Positions 1-10,536 of a stretch of DNA of 64,000 nt are shown here, piece after piece. The stretch lies in contig JAPDRO010000013.1 of the NCBI GenBank assembly GCA_030247885.1, forward strand, positions 558,001 through 622,000, read 5' to 3'. The translations under genes and the position numbers were made by a program. Below the pieces are notes generated by a model. It did not search any database. It worked only from the letters and a program-made list of their open reading frames with translations, and had not been told where the DNA came from. The stretch comes from Taxawa tesnikishii (nom. ined.) (taxonomy: Eukaryota > Ascomycota > Dothideomycetes > Dothideales). Each line of letters begins with the position of its first letter. Positions within the stretch are counted from its first letter, which is position 1.

Positions 1-115
1 CGGTTCATACAGCCGAAAATGCCCTAAGACACATGACAATGCATGGAACACACTTAGCCCTACCTACTAAGGAGCAGCGACATTCGGCTTTCTAATACGT
101 CTGCTGCAAGGAACA

Positions 116-2375
116 ATGGCCTACGGTCAGGACCACCTGTCATGTGCCTTGAATACTCTTGACATGGGATGAGCCCGCTAATACTGCTCAGCAGCAGCTC
201 ACAGCTCAGCTCCGTCGCAATACCCTCAAGACCCCAGCCTCCCTACCCAAGACAATCTGGGCTATGGAGTGCACCTCGGTAAAAGAGCGAGAGAACCCGC
301 ATACGACGACTGGGGACAGAAGCGCCTGAGAGGCGACGACAGCGTGGCCTCCGGTGGTAGTAGCCATACCATCGCGCGCTCATCAACATCCACGCCTCGG
401 CTCGGTGCTCAACAGGAGTACAATGGAGCATCTTTCGCGTCAGACTTCAACGATGCCGAACCAGACCAATATCCCCCGCGAGATTACATGAACGTTGGGA
501 GGATTGAGCCGCACACGCAGGCAACCAGCGCCCAGCATGCTCCGGTCGTGGCATACGAGACGTCAGCTCCAATGCTGAACCCATCTTCAAACAGCTACTC
601 GACGCCCAGCCCGTCCCTGGGCCAATCGCAGAGTAACTACGGTGACCGGCCACCCAGCACTTCATACCCAAATCAATGGGGAAACCTGCAGCAAGAGCAA
701 GATCGCGGTCCCCATCCCTATCCTATGGATATTCGATCACAACCTCTTGCATTCAATCATGGATATGGCCAGATGCAGTATGGTGGTGACGGCGGGTACA
801 GTGGACACTACAACACGCTGGGCACATGGAGCGAGAGTACCGGCCCTCATCCATACAGCGCGGGCTTCAATGGGCTTGGCCTGCATGATCCCTCTGCACT
901 CTACAGTCAACAAGACGCCAGTCTGCATTTGAAGCTACAGAGCTTGGCTGTTCTCGACAATCTGGCTACCCAAATCCTCATGAACCTAGCCAAAGGTTCA
1001 TACAACGAAATTATGCAGCTCGTGAACGGTGAAGAGACGGAGGAGAGCCAGGCATATAAGACACGCAAGAACCTGTTTGATCAGACTCGGAGAGTGTACA
1101 GTCGGGAAACGTTCATCGATGCCATTGCCATCCAACTTTTCACGTCGCCACAACAAGAAACCATCCGCAAAGCCAACAAAGCCACATTTGTGTCGAGCAT
1201 TCTGGAGAGCTGCGATGTCAGCTTCTTCCACTTGAACGAATTTTTCTTGGAGATCTTCGTTCCTGTGGGACAGAGATTGCTCAAATGGCAGGGTGATGTA
1301 TTCCTTGACTTGAAGACTCAAACATACATATCTGCATTGATCAATAGCGATGGAGATGTCGTTTCATTCCTAGAGGAGCTGTTCCCCAAGACTTGGAAGA
1401 GAGGCTGATCGCACGGCATCCCGATGCGCCTAACCTAACACCAAGTGAGCAGGAATTCCTGAGGCAGGCGAAAGTACGTAAAGAGTATCTGAAGAAAGAG
1501 ACCGAGACTGGGGAAGATCCTTCTGTACAGCTGCCCAAGAAGTACGAGTGGTACGAGTTTGTACGGCACTTTGCATCCGCCGTGAGCAGCAACATTGATA
1601 ACATTATCAACCCCCGTACGTCTACGTTCAAGATTCGTTGCTTTCCGGAACTGACAATGCCCAGGCTCGCACTTTCGGAACCGGGCCCGGTCCGTACCAA
1701 CAAAACAGTGTACCGGTCAATGGCCTCCCAATGCCACGCATGCAGGCCATGCCTGCCAACCAGGCAGAAAATCTCCATCACGCCACTGCGTCCGGAGCTT
1801 GGATGGACTCGCCGAGTCGGCAGTCACCGGCAGCATCCAGCATGTCGAATGCGCAAAGAGCGCGAGCTTCGCCGATGGTTGCCAGCCAATCAACCACACC
1901 GACTTCATCCGCCGCTCGCCCATCCAACCCAGCGAAAGCGACCGCGTCAGCAAACGCGCCCCGTCAGCCCTGGAAACAGGAGGAAGAAGATGCGCTGCTC
2001 GCTGGTTTGACGGAAGTCAAGGGCCCGCACTGGTCCCAGATCCTGAGTCTGTACGGTCGTGGTGGCAGTGTTAGCGAAGTACTCAAGGACAGGAATCAGA
2101 TCCAGTTGAAGGACAAGGCGAGAAATCTCAAGCTGTGGTATCTGAAGATGGGTAACGAGGTCCCCGCCTGCTTGAGAGGCGTTACGGGCGAGTTGAGGAA
2201 GAGAGGTGGCGCGAGGGTGAGGGCAGCGCTGGGTTTGGATGGGCCGGATGAGGGTGGAGGTGGTGGTGGTGGTGCGGGGGAGCCGCGAGACGAACGCCTG
2301 CGCAGGGCACGGCGAGGAGAGCGGCGGATACGGAGCGGAGCAGCGAGGCGGCGCCGCAGATCGATCCGGCTTTGA
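116..2375 (+). CDS. TRF/Tbf1-like telobox Myb telomere-binding protein
   Basis: Likely double-stranded telomere- or telobox-binding protein of the fungal Tbf1/Taz1/TRF group. A Gln/Ser/Pro-rich N-terminus (to about 900) is followed by a helical TRFH-like dimerisation region (about 915-1610), a disordered linker and a C-terminal Myb/SANT domain (about 1968-2150) beginning [10 protein letters not shown] and carrying the telobox signature LKDKARNLK. The body opens in frame at 182; I infer a first exon 116-143 (MAYGQDHLS) and a 48-nt intron 144-191 with a GCTAAT branch site. Coding then passes through three frames: changes near 1390 and near 1637 each equal one missing base. An intron 1616-1664 (GTACGT donor) fits neither phase once the first break is present. 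The C-terminus is Gly/Arg-rich and ends at TGA 2375. The domain call is firm; the first exon and the exact paralog are not. Confidence 0.8.
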
Positions 2376-3386
2376 GTGGGCAGTAACGATGGTAAGCGGA
2401 CGGCGTTCTGTACAATAGACGACCATGTAATCGGATGATACGGGAGTGTTGTAGGAGACCTTCTTCTTTCCTCTCGCAGACACGGTTTCTCTGCTTTCCT
2501 CTGTGCTGAAATGATGGCATTCGTGTACATGCAGGCACTAGCAAGGGCTGGGTGCTAGAGTCCGGCTCTCGATAGATGTGGCAGTAGTACTCGCTCTTGC
2601 AGCAACGTGGAAGTTCACAGATGGTCCTGAGAGCACTCTTTAACAAGTCGTACTTGTTTCCGTCGACAATTCTTCGCTTTGCTCTCGTTTAAAGTTCGTG
2701 CACAAGAGCACATGGCTCGAATTTGCTGTGCAGAGCTCCGTTCCGGTCCAGACAACGAAACGGTTCAGCGTTTGCTTCTGGAAGGCGATTCTGTCAACAA
2801 GAGCCACGGATCGACAAAAGAGAAGTTAGAGGTGCCATTTGTGGCGGCGGCAGCTCCAACGAACCGGAGGTACTGCCGACATGAGCCAAAAGCTTAGCCT
2901 TTGAGTGTGGCCAATAAGCAAAAAGGCGAACGGGCTGACTCAAATTCAGAACATCAGTGGATCCGAGGCCAGCGTTGGTCGTTGCGATTGTCACTGTTAC
3001 TGTTACTGCCTACCCGCATCTGCATTTGCATCCGCATCCGCACCTGCACCTGCACCTGCACCTGCACCTGCACCTGCACCACCATTTCCCCTTCGTATAA
3101 CAAATTCTGTCTCGACCAGAAGCCAGCAAAACCTCTTGATCCACACAGAGGCCGCTACAGCCCGGAACTCGCGACCTGACCCGCTGTCGGACGTCTTCCT
3201 CGGTCGCTCCTTGCCTGCATCTATTGTCTCTTCGGACAGATCGCTTGCGCGCTTGGCGGCCTCTCCGACCCGGGACCTGTTTCCAGCTTCACCACCTTTC
3301 CATACGCTTGCGCATTTTCCTCCCGGAAGCTCTCCGTTGATTCATGACATTCACCATCACTTTATAACACCGGCTCAGGCGCCACC
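2376..3386. other. Intergenic region and sreA leader
   Basis: No supported gene. It holds the 3' end of the telobox gene and the upstream region of sreA, including a CACCTG hexamer tract at 3015-3080. Confidence 0.6.
3015..3080 (+). repeat. CACCTG hexamer microsatellite
   Basis: A perfect array of about 6.7 CACCTG units occupies 3041-3080, preceded by degenerate GCATCC/GCATTT units from 3015. It lies about 300 bases upstream of the sreA start, probably in its promoter or 5' UTR. Confidence 0.9.
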
Positions 3387-5331
3387 ATGTCAGCACCCTC
3401 GACTACCACCGCTGCTCCGTCCGCCGCAGGCACGCTTGCGCCCACTCCAAACCTTCGACTGTCCAGGGAACCGTCCAAGGAGGATATGGAGACGGCCGAA
3501 CAGCTATTGAATCACTCTAGAGGAATACAACCCAGCGCACGCGAACAGATGAGCGCGCCAGCATCAGCGCCTGGCGCAGAACCTCCCTCTCCCGGCTCAG
3601 ACCAGGTCACCAGAGATGCTCTCGCATTAGCAAACAACCGTCCGGCAGACTTCTCGGACATGCAGGCTGCGCCTCGCATGCCCGGACCTGATGGTTCTCC
3701 GGCCCCGCAACGTCAGTCCCTCGGTTCTCCAGCAGGCGGTCAGGTGTGCAGGTATGGACAAACAAGAGCACTGTTATAGCTGGACATAGCTGACACATAG
3801 CTCTTAGCAACTGTGGAACCACTCGAACACCGCTATGGCGGCGCTCTCCCACCGGTACGACCATATGCAACGCCTGCGGCCTCTACCTCAAAGCCCGGAA
3901 TCAGATGCGCCCAGTGAATCTCAAACGTGGATCGCAACCCGCCGTGTCACAGGATCAGGCCGAGGGACCAAACCAGGATCGGAATGTCTCACCTGCGAGG
4001 GCACTCACCGGAGGAGCGACCTATGTGACCGCCGACAACACGGCAAACGGGACGTGCCCTGGTGGAGGTCGTTGCAACGGCACTGGCGGGCATGAGGGAT
4101 GCAACGGTTGTCCAGCCTTCAACAACAGGGTCTCAAAGACAGCACAGTTTACTGTACCCCAAACGAATGGCAGCGATATGGGAACGCAGCAACCTGGTTA
4201 TGGGCATACTCGGTCTCCGCAGCCCGCTCAGAGACCGGCTCCCCTACGGCAAGCCAGCTTGCAACCAGCGTCGTGGTTGCTTGTCAAAACTGTGGGACGA
4301 CCATCACACCACTTTGGCGGCGCGACGACAACGGACACACCATCTGCAATGCTTGCGGTAAGTGAGCGGGTGCCTGACAAGTGACCTTGCAGAACTGACA
4401 TGGTTTAGGTCTCTACCACAAGTTGCACGGTGTACACCGGCCTGTTCAAATGAAGAAGTCGGAGATCAAGCGTCGCAAACGCGTGGTACCTGCGCTGTCA
4501 GACCAACATCTGGTCCACCAATATGCGCAATCATCGAACGAGGCATCAGTTTCGCCAGACCCTGCGAGCGGCGCGCCATACCCTTCGGCAGACCCGGTGC
4601 CTTATCCACAAGCACAGTTACACACACTGGAACATGTTGCGAACGAACGCGACCCGGAAGCGGAGAGTAGACGGCAGCGGTTACCTGTAGCGGTGGACTT
4701 TACACATTTCGCGACAAACGTGGGACGAAGTTCAGACGTTGCAACATCGACGCAGCTAAGGCCGGCCAGCGCCAGGAAGAGGTCTTTCTCGTCGGTCAGC
4801 ATCAAAGACGGCGACGTAGATGACCGAGCGTCTGGAGGCACCGGCAGCGAACCCGACAACATCGATCCTTCATTGTCCAACATGCTGGCTCCCATTCAGA
4901 ACCTGAATGCAGCGGCAAACTCGACGGAACAGACTAGGGAACAGACGACGGACCAGAGGCGAGCAGAGTTGCAGAGAGAAGCGGCAAGGATAAGGGCGAT
5001 GCTCGAGGCCAAAGAAGAGAGATCGCAGCACTCGGACAATGAGCTGCGACCCATGATGAGACGACACGTGATATCACGACCTTTATGTATTCAAATGGGA
5101 ACAGACCTCGCGGCTAAGGACGCGGGGAAGTCTGCCGAAGATGGCATGGCTACAAAAGCCATTTTCTTTCTTTTTCTGCGAGGAGCCAATAGTTGTGTTT
5201 CTGTGGGGTTAAGGGTGTGGCGCGGAACCCTTTTTTTTACCCCTTCCGCGAAGGGGAAATCAACACCTGCATCCAGCACGGGGCACCGAACCAGAGCCTC
5301 GGTAAGGAGACGTAAAGGTAAGGGGATGTAG
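3387..5331 (+). CDS. sreA: Siderophore-biosynthesis GATA repressor (SreA/SREP/Urbs1)
   Basis: Iron-sensing GATA factor that represses siderophore and iron-uptake genes under iron sufficiency (family knowledge). The start at 3387 has a strong context (GCCACCATG). Exons are 3387-3751, 3808-4357 and 4409 onward; introns 3752-3807 (GTATGG) and 4358-4408 (GTAAGT) each interrupt a zinc finger. Finger 1 reads C-x2-C ... [13 protein letters not shown]; finger 2 reads [14 protein letters not shown] ... [16 protein letters not shown]. Between them is the diagnostic Cys-rich motif [16 protein letters not shown], thought to bind iron. A basic stretch [14 protein letters not shown] follows finger 2, and a Glu/Arg-rich coiled coil (about 4950-5040) is near the normal family end; the open frame runs on to 5331, which may be artefactual. 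A one-base loss at the CCCC run 4241-4244 shifts frame just before finger 2. Confidence 0.92.
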
Positions 5332-6190
5332 AGGAAAGGGGATGGCTCCGGCTACCTTAGGGATTTAGAAGGACTTAAGGCTTGGAGGGCGCGGTCGATA
5401 GCAAAAGTGGGTAAGTGGGTGGGCGGCGATACGCCACGCGGCTCGCGAGGTTTGGCTCGATATTTTGCTCGCTTGCTAAGCATTGCTAGAACACAATCAA
5501 GTGTGTGCTCGGCTCTCTGATAGCCTTTTGCGGCGGTTGTCCGAAGTCGTTCGTGTACAGCAGATTAGGCGAGCAGGGTGACTGGACCTGCAGGTAAGCT
5601 AATCTGGTTGTGCGCGACGACTGCAAAGCTGCAGGAGTAGCACAAAATCTATACGGATGTCTCAAAGCGGCTCAAGAATCTCGTGAAATGGTCTTTTCGA
5701 CTCCCGTTTTCGTCGGCTAATCGCTCGTTCCGCTCCGTATTGTTACAAGCCTTGCAGCCGTCCACACGAGTCCAAAACATGTCCAACAGTGCGGCCGAGA
5801 ACAGCCGTGCCCCGGCTGCTTGCTATAGGGGATCTAGAACGGGGTCGGGCTTCTCTAGTCTGCCTCTTGGCGTGAATCGACTAGAACACGCGCATAACGC
5901 GTCCCCTAGGCAAAAGCTTCGCAGAGAAGCCATTGCTGGAAACCTCACACCGCACGAACGCCCCTCCCGCAAACCTGTCCTGCCCTGTCCATCCTCTCGG
6001 GAACGCTGCCACCTGCCAGGTCCTACCACCACTGATCTTCAATCTCTTCTGCAGCTCGCTACACCAGTACTCTATCCCAACTACCATCGTAGCTCAGAGG
6101 GAGAGAGTATCACTAGCCTGTCAGTTTGCGTACACTCCCCACCAGAAATGCTCACGGTACACGAGCACCCTCAATAACACTGCGTCGGTT
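5332..6190. other. Intergenic region upstream of histidine kinase
   Basis: No supported gene. An open frame at 5683-6177 shows no recognisable domain and probably lies in promoter or 5' UTR sequence of the kinase gene. Confidence 0.5.
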
Positions 6191-9100
6191 ATGCCTCATG
6201 CCACCATGCATATCGTCGACTCTGACTGCATTGACGTGGGCACCGGGCGTCCCATCCCGTACTTTCCAAGGGCAGAGGGCAACTCCATCTGGCCGGAAAA
6301 CCATGGCCTGCCCGAACTGACTGAACGGCCTACGCAAGTGGGACCCGTCTTCGATACCGCGAGTGCCAACACTCCCTAGACACCTTTGACGAGGGCGTGT
6401 ACTATGCCAGTTACAAGCAGCGCCAGTCTTTAGACCAGACAACACCCGTACCGGACAAGCCCATGAACTTCTCCGATGCCTACCTCGCGCCCAGACTGAC
6501 TCGGAATGAACGCCTGAGACTGACCATGCTGTGGTATCTCACACGACAAGTGACCGAGGACAAGGACCTGCTACGGAGGCTGCAAGAGAAGGTGGACATT
6601 GTACAAGAGTTCATGGGCTGGAAATATGTCATCATGGGACTTCTCGACAACAACACGTACTCCCGCATTGTGACAGCAGGACTGCCACTTGCCAATCTCC
6701 CTAGACGAGAAAGCACTTGCGCTCACACTGTTATGCAATCAGCCGGGGTACGTGTCAAATAAGCCCGACGTAACCATATGTGTTGCTACTGACTCCTGCT
6801 CGCAGTCTGTTTTAATGCTAAATAACATGGCCGAGGATTGGAGATTCAAGCATTCGCCGCACGTGGAGCTTGGAGGCTTGAGGACCTATGCTGGCACACA
6901 ATTGCGATACAGAACACAATCTGGTGTCGACGTGGCCCTCGGCACTCTCTGTATCGCCTCGGACACTGCCAACCAGGAGCTTTCTGCGAAAAAGCAAGCA
7001 GCGCTGGTTCGCTTCGCTGACATGTTAACCTCGGAATTGGTCAGTAGGTTGCGCATACAACGCCAGGACCAGCGCCACCAGATGTCCGAGGTAATCACAA
7101 GATTACAAGCGCATGCTGATGCGGACCTGGATGTGCTCCAAAGCTCTTTCGTCGATGCCCTGCGCCAGATCTACCCTCATGCCTCTTGCAGCATACAGTC
7201 ATCAAGCGAGGACATTGTTCAAATGGAGGGGCGGCCTCCTCTTCCTCTCTCAGAGTTCCAGGATGGTCTGTGGGAAGATACTGAGGCTATTGACGAGGCG
7301 ATTAGACTCCACAACCATCAGGATCTTGTGTGGACAAAGCCCATCCGCGCAGTCGCTAGCAAGTGCGGCAGCGGTTACCGGGCCAAGTCCATCGTGGTTG
7401 CTTCAAAGGACACGCAGCTTGTGTTTGACGATGTCGATGCGTGGTTCATTGAAAGATGCTCCATGATCTTGTGGAACGTGTTACAAGAGCGCTCACTGAA
7501 AGAAGCTTTGCAGGCCAAAGAACGATTCTTGCGTGGCATTACGCACCAACTGCGAACGCCAATTCACGGTGTTCTGGGATCAGTAGATTTGCTTGCAGAG
7601 GAGCTCTCAGCTGTGAATCTACGAGAGGTCATGGCTTCTGAGGAGAACGGGACGCATGCGCACAACATGTCCGCCGTGCTTGCAACGATTCGGAACTCTG
7701 GTCGCGAACTGATGTCGACTGTCAACAATATGATCAAGCTCAACCGCTGGGCGGAGATGAGCGGCAACCCGAAGGATGTAACATTGCAAGATTTTGCACG
7801 CATGGAATCGGATATTCTGGCCGAGATCGTGCAGCTGGTACCTGAGGAAGAGCTCGACCGCGTTACTGTTGTCTTCGATAACCAGCTCGACGATGATATC
7901 GATATGTGCGTTGTTGACTTGGTCCTCCTGAAGGAATGCCTTCAGTCCCTTATGTTGAATGCAATTCAATTCACGGCTCAGGGATTTGTCCTCGTCACCA
8001 TATCATCTTCGGAGGATCAATCAGCACTCAGATTCGATGTCGAGGACACCGGTTGCGGTATCCATCCGGAGGATCGCGAGCGCATCTTCGAGCCCTACGA
8101 GAAGGGCGACATACATACTAGAGGAGCTGGGCTGGGCCTAACCATAGCATCCAAGATAGCTGCCGGTATGGACGGTGCTGTTACTCTCGTAGGTTCCGAG
8201 GTCGGAAGGGGCTCCCACTTCCGGGTAGAAATTCAAAACCCCGGTTTCGCTTGCTCACCAGACGCCCGCAACCCAACGGATCTGGGCTTGACGTCGCTGC
8301 CGCGGCGATTTCATGTAGCCGACGTCGACTGTCAGATCACCCGCAAGTTCGCTCGGCACCTGAAACGCAGAGGTTTCACAGAATGCGAACCATCACCGGA
8401 TGCGCTCAACCTTATCAGCTTGATCAAGACCGAGCAGTGTCAGAAGGTCCTTCCTTCGATAGAGAACAACCAGGCCACTATTTGCCTTGTCCCTGCAGGC
8501 GCGCAGTTCCAAAGTCTGCAACCCCACAGCCCGAATTTGATATACCTCTCCAGCCCGTTCCACTCTAACCGCTACGACGAGATCATTCGCCAAGCCGAGA
8601 TTCTCCTCGAACCTACGTTCACTAAGCCCACCGAAAAGCCCACCCAAAAGCCCACCCAAAAGCCCACCGAAACTTCGGTTTCGCCACCAGCCACCGCCGC
8701 GACGGTCCCAGATGGAATTACTAACCCTCCTCCTGCGGTCCCTGAGAAGAAGCCGTCGGTATCTCCCGAGAGTGTCCGCATTGCGGCCAAGCCGAGAGCT
8801 CTCTTGGTTGACGACAACGCAATCAACCTTCGCATCATGCGCATGTACTGTGAGAAGCGCCACATCCCCTACGTTCTGGCCATGGACGGCAGGGAGGCTG
8901 TGGAGCAGTACACGCTATGCTCCACCACAGACGCGCCCATCAACCTCGTGCTCATGGACCTGCAAATGCCCAACGTTGACGGCAATCAAGCCACCGTCGA
9001 GATTCGAGCCTTGGAACAACTGGCCAGGGACAAGGGAGCAGAGGGAGGAAAGAGCATCATTTTCATCGTCACCGGACAGGATTCTCCCGAAGACAGAGCC

Positions 9101-9202
9101 AGCTCAGAGGAGGCTGGTGCGGACGAGTTCTTTGTCAAGCCGATGAGTCTCAAGACGCTGGATTGGGGTATCAGTCGGTATTTTGAAGGGTTTGGTGAAT
9201 GA
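6191..9202 (+). CDS. Hybrid sensor histidine kinase, GAF type
   Basis: Cytoplasmic fungal hybrid histidine kinase, expected to pass phosphate from its own His and Asp to an Ypd1-type phosphotransfer protein. Order: N-terminal region (start likely ATG 6191 or 6206, the latter in GCCACCATG context), GAF-like sensor (about 6580-7050), HisKA with H-box ITHQLRTPIHG (about 7537), HATPase_c with N-box LLKECLQSLMLNAIQFT, G1 VEDTGCGI and G2 GAGLGLTIA, a Pro/Lys/Thr linker, then a REC domain with VDDN, phospho-acceptor VLMDLQMP and VKPMS. Intron 6748-6805 (GTACGT...CGCAG) interrupts the GAF domain. All catalytic motifs are present, so the kinase should be active if expressed. The N-terminus between 6320 and 6380 needs a net one-base frame change or an unrecognised intron. 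No membrane segment is evident, and I cannot assign the HHK class. Confidence 0.85.
8624..8671 (+). repeat. Four 12-nt repeats coding KPT(E/Q) in kinase linker
   Basis: Four nearly identical 12-base units code KPTEKPTQKPTQKPTE in the linker between the ATPase and receiver domains. The unit length keeps the frame, so copy number could vary without breaking the protein. Confidence 0.9.
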
Positions 9203-10536
9203 GACATCGCATCTGGGATGACGTTGTTCTTCATTCTACTGATTTGACGACTGCGCGTGGAGGCCCATTCGATCAACACAAGCGGGCGTGGGGTTGCGCG
9301 TCGATAGCTTCAACCAAGCACACTCGTGCTAGCCGACGAAGCGAACAACCATGGCATGGCCCAGGAAAGGCAGTGCATGGAATTGTTGGACGACCGCCCG
9401 CTGTCAATGCTTGCAACAGAGAAGTTGCCGGTGTTGAGCCGGAACGTGACTACGAAGAGCTTGACTTGGACGTCCTGGGGATGAAACGGAAACACAAGGT
9501 GTGGCGAGGAAAAGGTACGGGACTGCCGGATGCTGCGCGGTAGTTGGTGAGTGGTACGAGGCATCATTCATGGAGGATATGGTGAGGGCTCAGCCCCATT
9601 TCGTGTGAAGCCGACCTATTGCTAGTGAAAAGAAGGTTACGAATTCAGTAAAAAAATAATGCTTATGAATAGAGGAATGGATGACATAAAGTTCTATACG
9701 AAAAACAACGTCGTGATGGAGTGTCTGGGACTTTGCTTGGGTTGCTCTTGCTATTCCCCGCAAAGGCAGTAGCACGGCAAGGAGCAGGTGTGAAATCGTC
9801 CCCTGTTTGTTTCTGCCTTGATGGTGGCATCCGGCCTTCTCTTGTTACCTACTATAAACCGCAGCTAGTCGGGGTCGCGGCTCGTGCCGTCTGATCATTA
9901 TATTTTGCAAAAGAAAACCAAACTAATCACGTGACAGGCGAAGTAGCAAAGTGGTTAATGCGATTGACTAGGGTATCACGGATTTAAAACATCTCTTGGA
10001 TACATGCTATCAATTCTCGTTGCTTTTATCACTTGGACAGAGTGGAGGGGATCCCTTTTGTTACTCTGTCTTGTCTGCTCTTGACTTGAGACCGTAAGGT
10101 GCTTTCGTTTTGCATTCCGAGATTTTGCTCTCCAGGAGCAAACCCCTGGGCTCGCCTTTATACATGAAGCTAGTCCTCATCGCTTCAACCAGCGTAGTAC
10201 GCATGGTTGTTGTATTCACGGCATTCTCTTCTCCCGACAACGTCGCCGATGTGACTTCCTATACATTTTCTGTTGAATTGTGCCCTGGAGGAAGAGTAGG
10301 ATGCATGCTGAGAGAGAAAGCCCCGTTGGTCGCGATTAGCATCGAGATAGTCTTCATGGGGAAGCTTTGCGCAGACAAGAGAGCACGCGAAGGAAAACAA
10401 CATGAAAAAGGCTCAGGAAGAAGGAGGGTATGATATCTCCAATTATGCAGTGTAGCGTAGATCCAAATGGAGATGGCCATCATTATATTCACACTCCCTC
10501 CACTCACGCCTCCTTCCTGCACTCGCCTCTCAACCT
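9203..10536. other. Intergenic region, 1.3 kb
   Basis: No supported gene. It lies at the 3' ends of the converging kinase and bun107 genes. A tRNA-like A-box occurs near 9950 without a matching B-box. Confidence 0.5.

Noticed and set aside
9945-10025. tRNA-like sequence with a consensus A-box (TAGCAAAGTGG)
   Set aside because: An anticodon-like ATTGA/TCAAT pair can be drawn, but there is no B-box, T-arm or acceptor pairing; at most a relic.
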